From: Epiperipatus broadwayi
Taxonomy: Eukaryota; Onychophora; Udeonychophora; Euonychophora; Peripatidae
Assembly (NCBI GenBank): GCA_028023455.1
Contig: JAQFVV010000449.1
Span: forward strand, 254,001 to 318,000
Direction: 5' to 3'
Length of the DNA: 64,000 bases
Positions 48,026 through 59,331 of the stretch are shown one piece after another. The first letter of the stretch is position 1. Each line of letters starts with the position of its first letter. The position numbers were made by a program, and so were the translations under genes. The notes under the pieces are model-generated. The model ran no database searches and was not told the DNA's origin. It saw nothing but the letters and a program-made list of their open reading frames with translations.

Positions 48026-48822
48026 ATAGATATATCTGTAATTTTGTTCATTCTTTGTACAAATTGTTTAAATATTGTTAGTTTAACAGTTTCAATTCAA
48101 ATGTGTAATTGGAGACTTGGTATCAGTTTCGGTATTATTTTGCTATCATTGTGATGATTAAGAATATATATTTCTTTTGCTTACATATTTTTTTATTTTT
48201 TGCCTCTAGCTATGAAAAGATAAGCGTGGACAGGCTCATCATTTATCTTATCGCAGACAATATTTGCTGTTACAAAGTCTTAAATTCTCTGAGAATTCTA
48301 TGTTCTTTTTCCTGTTGCAGCTTCCATAAAAAGCTTAATAAAATTATATTTGTATGACAGATTTTTATATATACAATGGCATCTTTATTAATTTTAAAGG
48401 CATTTCTGGATATTGATTATAATGATCTTATTAGTACAAATTTTTATTAACTGATCCTGTAAATTTGAGAAACCATTACGATTTATTAATGAAATATTAA
48501 TTAACTCGAAATGAAAAATATATTTTGCGGAATTATAATTTTGAATAAAGATGTAATTTTCTGACTCATCTTTGCTATTTTCAGATTTTTAAAAACTTTT
48601 CATATTCTGAGCAAGTGTTAAAAATATCATATACCAATTGTCAGCATATTTGCCTCCGTACCCACAACAGGCGTTGAGTCCGTCAGGTGAACCATGGAAA
48701 TTTTTTCAGTTTATGCACATGCTTAAATTTTTTTTCTAGATAGACCTATATTAAGAATGCAGCTATGATTTTTTCTAATGTTTTTGGGTTTTAAGATTAT
48801 GCTTTCATGTCATTGGATACAT

Positions 48823-49048
48823 GCTCAGTTACGATTAATGAGCTAGCCAAGATATGGGTAAGTATAAGAATAAACATTACTTGGTGATGGCAATTACGTC
48901 AGCATTAAAATTTTTTTAACATAGTATTAAGTTATTGTTCAGTTACGATAAATGAGCTAGCCAGGATATGGGTAAGTATAAGAATAAACGTTACCTGATG
49001 ATGGCAATTGCGCCAGGTAAAATTTTTTTAACATAGTATTAAGTTATT
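48823..49048 (+). repeat. Tandem repeat, 114-bp period, two copies
   Basis: G(C/T)TCAGTTACGAT begins units at 48823 and 48937. Both contain GAGCTAGCCA(A/G)GATATGGG, TAAGTATAAGAATAAAC and TTTTTTTAACATAGTATTAA. There are about ten differences, so it is older than the 168-bp duplication. Confidence 0.9.
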
Positions 49049-49908
49049 AAAACAGTGGTAATGCGAACCAGACATGTCTAACTCTCATAAATGATGTCAT
49101 CTAACTGGATGCCTATAGCGACTGCATAATTAATGATTAATGTATTATTATAGTTCCATATCTATGGAATCATAATTGAACTTCTTAACGCCTTACTGAC
49201 AGTGGTATTATAGTAATCACATTGACTTGCCAAGAACTTAAACTGCTTTTTCTAATCTGTTTAATACCCAGTTCAGGATGTTTATTGTCATTGCAATCAC
49301 TCACAAATGCTTTCTGTGTAACTTTTGACACAACTTCATTTGGTCGGGATACATTAATGTCTGAACTGACATGGTTAGATTTCATCTGTGTGTCTAAGAT
49401 ATTTGCTGTTTCATTCCTGTAATCTTTATCATGTGCACCCACTTGTCATTCATCTCAATGATCATGGGCTATGATTTGACACATAAGCTAGCCGTATGTT
49501 CATCCACATTTACATCTTTTAAAAACATCCAATTGGTGATAGATCTGACTTCATTAATATTTAGATATGCTGCAACATTGTTAATCATGTAGACATGTTT
49601 AAGATGGATTACAGTCTATTACTCACTTTCCTTAAATCTTATTTTATATATTTATATCTCTAAAAACTTGAATTTGACCAAGACGATTTATGTAATGAGT
49701 GACAGGTTCATACTTTCTGATATGCATACTGTATATTACTTTTATCAAATAGTATATGTAAGCGCATACTATTTTAAATTCTTTACTAGAGGTGTAATAC
49801 ATATGCAAAATACAACTAAAATTCTATTGCAAAATTTCTGATGTTGATAATAACAAATAATATTTTAAAAAGAAATGTCAAGATATAAATGAATTCTTCT
49901 AGCACCAC

Positions 49909-50232
49909 CTATAATAAACTTGAATAATCACATCAGAATGTAGTGAATTTAAATCCCCAATCTCATATTGGTTTCTGGATTTTGCTTTTGTCAGTGAAGA
50001 CTTGGGATTCATAATTGGAACCAAGGCAATTATGCACCATCTTTAATTCCTTGTTTACTATTGAGCTAAAAGCCTGGGGGAAAAAATCCAAAGGTTTTGA
50101 ATCCACTAAGTTAATCTGCTTATATAATTATGGAGATCTCACTCCAGGACTTTAATTCTTTTCTAACTGTAGGCACATTTTTTGCCTAGGTTAGGACTTT
50201 CACTGATTAAGCTTCTTATAGATGGCGCTAGA
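49909..50232. mobile_element. Family E foldback with degenerate hammerhead segment
   Basis: The left end TCTAGCACCACCTATAATAA and the right end TTCTTATAGATGGCGCTAGA form imperfect terminal inverted repeats. Inside, GGTTTCTGGATTTTGCTTTTG and GTCAGTGAAGACTTGGGATT match the copy at 56640-56880. The - strand segment 50008-49952 reads CTTCA, CTGACAA, a stem II region, GAAACC, then TTGGGGA: a hammerhead layout with G8 changed to A and the cleavage triplet lost. Confidence 0.6.
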
Positions 50233-51342
50233 ATGAACTCATCACATCATGTAAACTAAGGAAATAAGTAATAAATATCAATATAAATGAAAATTATAAA
50301 AACGATTAATACACAATAAAAAAATAATAATTTGAATGCTTATAAAAATATAATGTTTGAAATAAAAAAAAGCCCGGAACCCCCACTCTCCCATTTCAGG
50401 TAAAGCAGAGAAAGTTCTCAATTCCTCAGAAATGGCTTCAGCTGCTGATTGTGAAACACTGATATAGGATCATATAACTAGCATTAAACTCGGTTATTTT
50501 TATTTCACTTAATACGAGTCTGATGTAACAAGGTCTATTTAAGAATGCAAAGTCCTGGCAAAAAGATTACTGGTTCCATATTAGATAAATTATCTTATTT
50601 TCTGGCATTAAATATAACTTCTATGTTCGTTCCTAGTGAATTATATAAACATTGATCATGGGAATGCAAACAGATCCATTTATTTGTCTGATTGTTTTTA
50701 TTTGGTTGCACTTTTCATGTTATTGAAGTTGATGATTTAAAAGTTTCATGACATTAAGTTATTATACCCAAACTTATTTTTTTGTGTTTAGCTAGATTGT
50801 TCAATAAGTGGATGATTATTTATTCGTAGACATCTTTAAATTTTTTTGGTAGAATATGCTTTTTAAGGATTATATAATAAAGTAAAAGCAACAGTAGTAC
50901 CGTATATTCAGAGAAAACACTGAAAATACTAAATACAACCTTAATGTATTTCTTAATATTAAGCACTCTTGATGAAGACAATTGTTATGTTACCTGAAAA
51001 AACCAATACAACAACAAATGGAAATATAAGTGCGTATTTCAAAGTGCATTCAACTGAATGTTATTAGATTTTCTGTAATCATCAAATTTGCATTATTAAT
51101 GAACCAAATCTCTTTAATATCGCCTCTTTTTTTGGTCATTGTCTTGTCTTGGCGGTTAAAACATGACCAAATATTCTTTGACGTTTAAAAATATTGTAGG
51201 ATCTATTTTAGCTTACATATATATACAAACTGTTTTAATCTTACATTAGTGTTAGTTCTAGAATTAACATAGTAGGCGAGCGAGAAGTTGCTTCCTAATA
51301 TTTATTTACGTAAATAATATTACAAAAAAAAAAAAAAAATCA
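50233..51342. other. CELF 3'-UTR intron, nothing recognised
   Basis: AT-rich; a CTTGATGAAGACAATTG-type motif near 50968 resembles the hammerhead look-alike group but lacks a GAAAC at the right place. No gene. Confidence 0.35.
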
Positions 51343-51750
51343 AGTCAGATGTCACATGAATCTAATTTAATAAGCTTCTATTTACAAATTTTTTTTTTTT
51401 TTTTTGTAATTTTATTTTTTGCTATTAAGGCTTTGGTGATTTTATATTGCTAATTTTTTTTTTTTTTTTGTAATTTTATTTTTTGCTATTAAGGCTTTGG
51501 TGATTTTATATTGCTAAAGCTATTAATATATGGTGTATCTGAACTTAGTTCAGTCCCATATGCTATTTAAGTTAGATAGCTGGATTGGAAGCCATATGGA
51601 TGTCTGAAAATTTCAGATTTTCTACATAATAGTTATCCATTAGATAAAGTGCTGGGCTATTTTTAATCTAATGCTGCACCTCACTGACAATGCCAGTAGC
51701 AGAAACCAGTCTGGGGTTGGGGATATTCTGCAAATCTTGTTAAGAGCTTA
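51343..51750 (+). mobile_element. Family D element, diverged copy
   Basis: It starts GTCAGATGTCACATGA as at 8444, then GGCTTTGGTGATTTTATA, CTATTAATATATGG, TATCTGAACTTAGTTCAG and the hammerhead segment. An internal 64-bp tandem duplication (T-run, GTAATTTTATTTTTTGCTAT) has units near 51421 and 51485. It is antisense to CELF. Confidence 0.75.
51676..51727 (+). ncRNA. Hammerhead relic, family D, with a compensated stem I pair
   Basis: ACCTCA (51678-51683), CTGACAA (G8 to A), TGC-CAGTA-GCA, GAAA, ACCAGT, C17 at 51711, TGGGGT. Compared with TCCTCA/TGGGGA elsewhere, both ends of the outermost pair changed (U-A to A-U), which preserves pairing. The core mutation makes cleavage unlikely. Confidence 0.55.
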
Positions 51751-52969
51751 TTTTGCGAGCTCTATATATAACATAATATGTATATATAATATGTATATGT
51801 ATAAATAATATGTATATTTCCTGCATTTTGGAGGGGGAGGGGTAATATAATTTGTTTTTGACAAGGGTACTTGGCACCAAAAATGTATTAAAGCTACATT
51901 TAATATTTTCAATGTTTACAGCTACTATGAAACAATATTAGCATTGCCTTTAATTTTTGCTTTGCAATTATCAGGATTATCTTTTGTTTATTTTTATATT
52001 ACTTTTATATATTTGCTCACAATTAAAGAAATTGTTTGATTTACTATACTGGGTTTTTATGTTTTCGCTATATTTCTTCCGATATGCATACTTTATGGAA
52101 GCATAAATGCACTTGAAGTGGGGGATGAACTACTTTTTAGTATTCCATTATATTATAATAACTATGATATAGCGTAATGCATATATATGTTTCAGAAGGC
52201 TATGTTTATGAAGATTTAATATCACTGGTTTTTATTTTCAGTGCTGCTAAATTGTTTATGATGTATATAATAAGATTTTTTTTTTTTCGAAAGAAGATTT
52301 GATAGCACAAATTCATTTTTTAAACACTTGGTTCTACACACACATCCTCATTAGCTGTGCTTTATTCCAGTTATGATAGTCAACATTACAGACAAGTATG
52401 TCCCAATTCCATGACAATAATAATACATGAGAGATAAGTTGCAAGGACTTCTCAAACCAATCTGTGAAACAAATATATCCACATATAGAATCTGTTGGCT
52501 TATTTTCTTATTTTATAGTCCTATCTTTTAACTTATGCAGAAAATTTTGCTTTCGGAAATATTTACGTATAATACCTAATTATGGTATCCAATGTATTAT
52601 ATTCTCTATAATATCTTGATAATGAAAGTAATCAGTATTAGGTTTCTGAACGTCATTCCTGTGAAAACCATGCAAAGTTCACCATAAAACACCCTTTTAA
52701 GAAGTTTATTGTTCATTCATTTTACATGCCCAATACAATGAAGATGTGATTTTACAAAAATGGATAGCATAACATGCAGTAAACTGAAAAACATAAAGAT
52801 TGGAGTTTTGATCTTTCCATCGTATTTTTAGAGACTCCTTAAATGCGCTTTTTCTAATGCCTTTATGCTATGGTCATAGAGCGTAATATTGTTTCACCTT
52901 TAGTTTCATGCAGTCTTTTATATCTTGCTTTATATATATATTTAATGTTTTCACGATTATATGATGTAA
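51751..52969. other. CELF 3'-UTR intron, nothing recognised
   Basis: AT-rich, with a (ATATGTATAT)-like tract near 51770-51815. The stretch 52660-52720 resembles 33170-33240. No gene. Confidence 0.35.
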
Positions 52970-53765
52970 ATAAAGTAGTTTTTGGATTAAACCGTGTGTT
53001 AGTTTTAATTCCCAATGTTTTGATGAAATGGCATCCACCATTGTCATGGTTAACTTTTCAAGGAAAAATTGTTAGATCTCAAATAGTAAGAAGATTGTGT
53101 GTGAGGTAAAGAATGGAATTGAACTTTAAGTAATTAAGCATCCAGAATATGTGGATTAACAAAATACTTATTTTCTTCAGTTTCATTTCAAGTTTATATT
53201 AGAAGAAAGAGATAAAGTAAGTGGTCTCCAAAAGGCAGAAATAGGTTGTACTTGGTCTTTTTAATATTTCAATGACTCCCTCATGGTACTCAAATCATAC
53301 TTTTCCAAATTAGCAAGTATTTTAATATCAAAATCAGTTTTGTGACAAACCTGATTTTTATAATACAAACCTGTTTTGATAATATTAAAATACTTGCTAA
53401 TTTGGAAAAGTATGACTTGAGAACCATGAAGGAGTCGATTGAAATATTAGAAAAACTAGCTGGTTTAAATAAAGCTGATAAAGCAAACATATTCCAGCCT
53501 TATGGAGACCACTTTATCTCTTCTAATATAAACTTGAAATCAATTAATGGTGAAACTGAAGAAAATAAACATTTTGTTAATCCACATATTCTGAATGTTC
53601 ATGCTCAATCTCGTTGTTTACCTCACACTCAAACTTGTTACTATTTCAGATCTAATAGTTTTTCTTTGAAAAGTTAACCTTGACAGTGGCGAATACTATT
53701 TTGCCAAAACATTGGGAATTAATCAAAACTAAGACATGGTTTAACCCAAAAACTATTTTATATAT
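52970..53765. repeat. Long inverted duplication, about 370-400-bp arms, with a coding-like right arm
   Basis: The arms (about 52970-53340 and 53358-53765) are diverged inverted copies. They share CTTGCTAATTTGGAAAAGTA, GGAGACCACTTTATCTCTTC-like, AATATAAACTTGAAAT, TTGGGAATTAA and GTTTAA(C/T)CC. The right arm keeps an open frame on the + strand to 53677, with ILANLEKYDLRTMKESIEIL, EKLAGLNKADKANIF and HILNVHAQSRCLPHTQ; the left arm's version is broken by stops. Composition and an open frame of 111 codons suggest a protein-derived fragment, perhaps a retrocopy, but I do not recognise the protein. Confidence 0.6.
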
Positions 53766-55070
53766 ATATATATGCAAATAACCCAGTGCATATTACTAGC
53801 TGAAAATTCAATACAGTCTTCAAATCACTCTCTCAAACATTGTTTTTTCAGCAACATCCTCTGTGAATAAATATAATGTTTGCGGGTGTGTGTGATTTGA
53901 ACATTATATATGCATATAATAATAAATTTAATACGGATGCATTTATATAAATAAATTCATATTTTCATCCTGGAAGTTTTTTGGATTCAGTTTCAAAAAA
54001 ATTATTCTAGAGCTGAGGTAGTCAATATTGCCCAGTTCTAATACTTCATAATTATTTGGGAATATCTTGTAAAAGAAATCTTCATTGATTCATTTCAGTT
54101 CCAGTTGCGGTTTTAATTACTACGTTTTCAGGGAAAGCAAACAATCATATTATTCTTGCATTTTGATTTAGAAGAATTAAATAAAATTACACTCTTTTAC
54201 TTCTTCCTGATGTGTGAGAAATTTTTTTAATTTCAAAGCACAATTTTTTTTTTTAAAGTGGAAAAGCGTGATACAGGTTGCAAGCCTTTCTAAGAAATTT
54301 GATGTTTGCATTCTATGTAACACTGCTGAGTGTTACTATAATGAAAATATTGAATATAATCTTGGTGAATTTTGGGCATTGAACTCTCTTCCTTTTGCCC
54401 ATGTATATCAGTATCAAAATTATCATTTTTTAAAAAAAAATTATGAGAGAAAGGGAATTAAATTCTTATTCATTTTCAGATAACTTGTAAATAAATGGTT
54501 AGTTATTATTTTATTAATCAATAACAGTAATATTAATGTGAATATTAATGAAAAAATACAAAATTTTGATGGAGAAAAGAAAAATATCAAATATAATAAA
54601 CTTTGGAAATAGAAATTCTTGATTAGGTTGACTTATTTATGAAATGGATAGAATACTAATTATTAGTTTTCAATAGAAATAAAGAATGTTTAATGACTGA
54701 TTATTGAGAAATTAGATATGTAATGATGTAGGAGAATGACAGTTTTTGATTATTTTAGTAAGACGAATTAGGCCAGTTAAGATTAAAAGTGAAAGATTTG
54801 TTTAAGGATTTTGGTTCTGTGTGAGGCAAAAGAACATTTAGAAAAGAATCAAAAATTTGTAGACTTATAAAATAGTGTTGGAAATAATAGGATAGATACA
54901 AAATATAATCAATGAGGATTGCCAATTCCTGAACAAGCTTTATGATAAATGCTTAGCCAGAGCAAGCATTTAAAATATCTCCGTCAGGAACCTCCCCCCC
55001 CCCCCAAACCCCTGACCATGGTTTCATGCTTTGGCACTCCTCAGAGAGGTGCTAGGGTAGGTTGATTAAC
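53766..55070. other. CELF 3'-UTR intron, mixed
   Basis: AT-rich. A + frame at 54214-54483 stays open for 89 codons but matches nothing I know. A C12 tract lies near 54995. AGATACAAAATATAAT near 54896 foreshadows the tandem array to the right. No gene is supported. Confidence 0.3.
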
Positions 55071-55262
55071 AGAATATTAATATAAGAGTGAATTAATATC
55101 AGATAGATACAAAATATAATTAACAGAATAGTAATTTAAGAACAAATTAATATCCGATAGATACAAAATATGATTAACAGAATAGTAACATAAGAATGAA
55201 TTAATATCAGATAGATACAAAATATGATTAATAGAATAGTAATATAAGAACAAATTGATATC
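55071..55262 (+). repeat. Tandem repeat, 54-bp period, about 3.5 copies
   Basis: Units start AGAATA(T/G)TAAT at 55071 and about every 54 bp after. Each contains GAATTAATATCAGATAGATA and CAAAATAT(A/G)ATTAA. The stretch GATAGATACAAAATATAAT also occurs just upstream at 54893, separated by unrelated sequence, as if an insertion broke the array. Confidence 0.9.
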
Positions 55263-55667
55263 TTTACTTTTTTATTTCCCAATTTAATATTATACACCTT
55301 TTTTTTGTACTTTTGTAAAAACAGTTTTATATTTCAGCTGAACCTGTGACTTTCATCAGAAATTGTTCATAATACCAATCCCTGATGAAAGCTACAGATT
55401 CAACTGAAACAGAAAAGATAAAATTGTTTTTAAAAAGTATACAAACAAAAAGAAAGTCTAGTAGATGCGCTAAAGAAGAGAAAAAGTGAGATATTGATAA
55501 ATAATGAAAAAAGTAATTATCCATCCCCAATCTTAATTTTATTGGTCCTCTATGGACCATTTTTCAAAGAACTTTCTAATAGTGATTTAATATCTATCTA
55601 GGCAGCTTTCAAATGGTATTTACTTTTAACATACGTAAATACATTTTCTTGATGCAAATGAAATTGT

Positions 55668-55866
55668 AATAATAATTTTAATCACATGTAAATGACTTTT
55701 TACTGCTGATCAAATATGTAATGTTTATTAATTAATTATATGTGATTAAAATTATTAGTATTTAAATGAATATGTATTCGAACATGAATGTTCCTTGAAG
55801 TATTTATATTCATAATCGTTATATATTTGATCAGCAATAAAAAGTCATTTATGTCAATTAAAATTA
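55668..55866. mobile_element. Foldback element
   Basis: AAATGACTTTTTACTGCTGATCAAATA in the left arm is complementary to TATTTGATCAGCAATAAAAAG...CATTT in the right, and TTTTAATCACATG pairs with later AATTAAAATTATT. Arms are about 45 bp, with a second ATTAAAATTATTAGTATT copy in the loop. Confidence 0.65.
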
Positions 55867-56639
55867 TTGGTATTGTTCCATGAAATATTTAAATGACAAT
55901 GTTTCATCATATTATTATTTAACTATTTTGTCCAGCTTCTACACCCATTATATATACAAACATAATATTCAAACAATGAATCTCTAAGAGCTAATTATGC
56001 CTCATATATGAAATTCATTCTTATTATATGAAAAATGTATTAACTTTAATCTACTATCAATATCTTCAAAAGCAAATGAAAGTAGATTCATTGTTATAAT
56101 CTAGATAATAAGTTAGAGCGATGACAAGTATTAAGGTTATATCAAATTAGACAATATGTTCGTGTAGCTTCACAAGGCAGTTCATTTTTTCCTTGCAATA
56201 AGCTTGTAAACAAATAGCCCAATAAATAAAGATGGAATTTTCTAGAAACTCCATGCAAATGCTCCTATAAATTCACAACTACTAAAAACCAAATGTCAAA
56301 TACCCAAATCGAAAATTTTGGATAATATACCATTTACACGATGAACATCTTAAAATGTTCAACTTTTTCTTATTAAGAATGTAAAAAATAAGACTATTGG
56401 GTTTATGCCATGGCAGAAATTAATATAATACATCGCTAGTATAACATTTGAGAAAGAATGTTAAGCAAAACAGCAAACAATACAAGATTTACCTAATTAA
56501 TGCATGGAATATAAGCTATTATTATTAGAAACAGGGTTACACATTGGATGGAAATAATGGTATTGTGGGAAGTTTGTGAAATTATTAGAGTAAAAAAGCG
56601 ATTGAACACTTTTATTCTGATTTAAATGATGGAAATAAC

Positions 56640-56880
56640 ACTTAGTGTTGCAATCTCGTCAGAGTGGTTTCTGAATTTTGCCTTTATCAGTGGGCTTGGG
56701 ATTAACAGTTGGAAGGAATGCAGATATACATCTAACTCCATTTTGAACTCAAGTCTAATCTTAATTTGGACTTTGGCTTTTTTAGATTTTCAGCCTGACA
56801 GGTTAAATGGAGTTAAAGATGGTTGCCATGTACATATACCCATTCCTTCCAACATTAATCTCGGGTCTCATGGATAAAAG
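56640..56880. mobile_element. Family E foldback, second copy
   Basis: It shares TGGTTTCTGAATTTTGCCTT and CAGTGGGCTTGGGATTAACA with 49909-50232. AACTCCATTT...TTAAATGGAGTT and GGAAGGAATG...CATTCCTTCC pair as an inverted repeat. The - strand segment 56702-56652 has CTGATAA and GAAACC in the hammerhead positions but no usable cleavage triplet. Confidence 0.55.
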
Positions 56881-57720
56881 CAAAAGCTTATTACTGGCCT
56901 GAGAATAAGAATCTGTTAAATTTCGAAATTTCGTTAGCATTTGGTAATTGCTGATTGTGCAAACTTGGCAATAGAGTGAGGAATTGCCTGGCCTACAAAA
57001 ATGTTATTTAGTGATAAACATGCATGCTCACACTTTTTTTTTTTGAAAGTAAATCATTATGGAAAAGTATTTTAACTACGATGAATTGTTTAACAATATA
57101 GTCAAATAAGTATTATGAAGTCAGCCTAAATTCAATTCTTACTGAATTTCCCGCAGTTGAAAGATGATAAAGACTCCAGCATATTTATTATTTCTGTTGA
57201 TTAAATTTCCACTTTGTTACAGTCACCAAATATATGTTTCAGATCAAAGATGACAAAATTTTGAATGCTTATATAACTCACTGCTTACTTTTTATTTGTA
57301 AAAATATAAACTAAAGGCAATTTGACAAATGTCGTTCATCTTTAATTGAAAATGTGACGAAACAAAATATTAGCAGTAGTAGAATATTTGGGATATTGTA
57401 GTTGCACCAAAGGCCTGTTGTGAAAAGGGGATGCAATTTAATTTTTCATTAAGAATTAAAATAAGATTCCAACCAAGTGGTCTAAACGAACGGCATTGAT
57501 TTTAAATGCCTTAACAATGTTTTATATTTCTTATGAACTTTAAATAATTAAATCAAGCTAAATTCCTTACGTTTTTTATTTTAAAAAAGAAAAGAAATGA
57601 CCAACAAAGAAAGTTTATACTAATTTTACAGCTTGTTAACCATGGTTTAATCAAGAAGAATATCACATGACTCCATCTTTCAATTTCCTAATTCAGCAGT
57701 ATATTTTTTTCATTATAGTT

Positions 57721-57998
57721 ATGCCATCTACTGCAAGCTTCAGAAACTAATAGATGCTGGATGGTAGTACTTAATAAATCCCTACCCATGCTGATCTATC
57801 CAATATCATCTGACTGCTAGAAGGAAGGAGTATTAGATCCTAAAGGTGCAGGTGCACTGGTCTAAGATTTAAAACTTTTTAATGAAAGCCACAAACTAGA
57901 TATTAGTCTGGGGATATTTGGATAGGACAACAATGAATAGGAATTTATTACTATCAACTGGCATCTATTAGTTACAAAAGCTTACAGTAGGTGGCATT
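57721..57998. mobile_element. Family B foldback with degenerate hammerhead segment
   Basis: The left end ATGCCATCTACTGCAAGCTT and right end AAGCTTACAGTAGGTGGCAT are inverted, with AACTAATAGATGC/GCATCTATTAGTT inside. The + strand at 57878-57924 reads TTAATGA, AAGCCACAAACTA, GATA, TTAGT, C, TGGGGATATTTGGAT: the hammerhead layout with core changes. Arms are about 60 bp, plus weaker pairing inward. Confidence 0.7.
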
Positions 57999-58722
57999 GC
58001 TATAATAGAAGAAAAAGAGGAAGCTGTTGTAGCAACAGCATGTATTTAAATCTACCATTTCTGATTTGGGTCATTCTGTTGTTAATTGTTTGTCAATAAA
58101 ATTCAGAGATCCGAATGATCTCATCAATCAAGGTTAGGTGTTATTTAATCAAAAAAATTGCTCTTTTTGAAATTACATTGGTTATAAAATATAAAGACCT
58201 ACACAATGTTGAACAAAAACAGATTGAAATTTTATCTTTATTGATGTGTGATAATAAAAATACGTTTAATAATACTTAAATGGTAATAGAAAATTTACTG
58301 TATTGTGCAATTCGTTAAGAAAGTGGCACAAAATATATAGATTATTATGAAGATCTCCAATTGCTATCGCACCGTGGTTGGCATTTTATATTGTGTTTTG
58401 TAGATTTAATGTAAAAGTTGTTTCCCCAAAGGGAAAATACAGTAATCCTTGAAATACTATCATTAATGGTGGTAAACTATCAAATCTTTCTAATTTGCAT
58501 AGATTTGATTCAAAAAAGTGCTTTCACTCATGCTTACATCATACAAAGACGTGATAGCATAAGCACAATGACTGTCAATGTAGCAATTTCATAACATTAA
58601 ATAAACAGCTAAAGGAATTAGATGTTTGACTTTATCATTTTTATGGGGAGGGGGGGGATAAATTAACTCTTGGTTTTCATACTTTTAATGTGAAAAAAAA
58701 AATTAAGGAAATTTATAAGATT

Positions 58723-58945
58723 AAAACAGGCAAAACTCTCCATACTCAGTGCAAGCCAGAGTAATCAAAGAATGCCAGAAGGCTTGTGCATAAAATCCCT
58801 ATCTAGGCCCTACTCAACCAATATCCCAGACTAGTTTCTAGCTTGTGGCTTTCATCAGTGAAGAGCCTTGGATATGAGAGCACTACATCTAGATCTTGAC
58901 AGTTATGATCAAGCATAAGAAATGGTGATCATGTGATGATTAGTG
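58723..58945. mobile_element. Family A element with hammerhead-like core
   Basis: It starts AAAACAGGCAAAACTCTCC and includes GTGCATAAAATCCCTATC, the hammerhead segment, GAGAGCACTACATCTAGATC and the shared end GGTGATCATGTGATG. The right TIR is replaced or lost, as in the 25.4-kb copy. Confidence 0.75.
58816..58873 (-). ncRNA. Hammerhead ribozyme candidate, family A, sense in the CELF 3'-UTR intron
   Basis: On the - strand: ATCCAA, GGC, TCTTCA, CTGATGA (58858-58852), AAGC-CACAA-GCTA, GAAA, ACTAGT, C17, TGGGAT, A, TTGG. The core and GTC are intact. One G of the TGGGGA strand is missing and the 5' strand has one C-to-T change, so proximal stem I is weaker but wobble pairs remain. Because CELF is transcribed from this strand, the motif would be present in nascent RNA. 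Confidence 0.6.
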
Positions 58946-59331
58946 GTTTAAATTTATAAGATATTGTAAATATGAAAATATATAAATCCATCCGTGGAAC
59001 AAACAAGTCTGAATACCTTACAAACAATTCACAAGATTTCCAAAGAATTATTTAATACCCACCTTTTGTTATACTAATGACAATCTATTTTATCACATAA
59101 ATGATGATTTGACATAATAGATTGACAATAACAAGAGGGATTAGTTGCAAGTTCATTTAAAAGATCCTTTAGGAACCTTTCATGTAAATGACCTCAATAA
59201 AGTATTCAGACATTTATTTTTTGAATGGCTTTATATTAATAGCTTTATATATTTGATAAGCTGAAAAATTATTTTTTAAGTCACTAAATATTACATGATC
59301 ATTTCTTATGATTACACAAGCTGTTTACACA

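Larger units (their letters stand above)
45774..49908. other. CELF 3'-UTR intron, left part
   Basis: AT-rich. It includes the inverted repeat at 47957-48025 and the tandem repeat at 48823-49048. No further exon of either gene is recognisable. Confidence 0.4.

Noticed and set aside
47861-48357. Overlapping open frames of 80-100 codons on the + strand
   Set aside because: Low-complexity hydrophobic AT-rich translations spanning a hairpin; no splice context or family resemblance.
49185-49442. Overlapping frames on both strands near 49.2-49.4 kb
   Set aside because: Mutually exclusive short frames with no recognisable domain or exon boundary.
54214-54483. 89-codon + strand frame (includes SKKFDVCILCNTAECYYNEN)
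   Set aside because: The composition is not obviously random, but there are no homologous blocks, no splice sites of quality and no repeat partner; left as unassigned.
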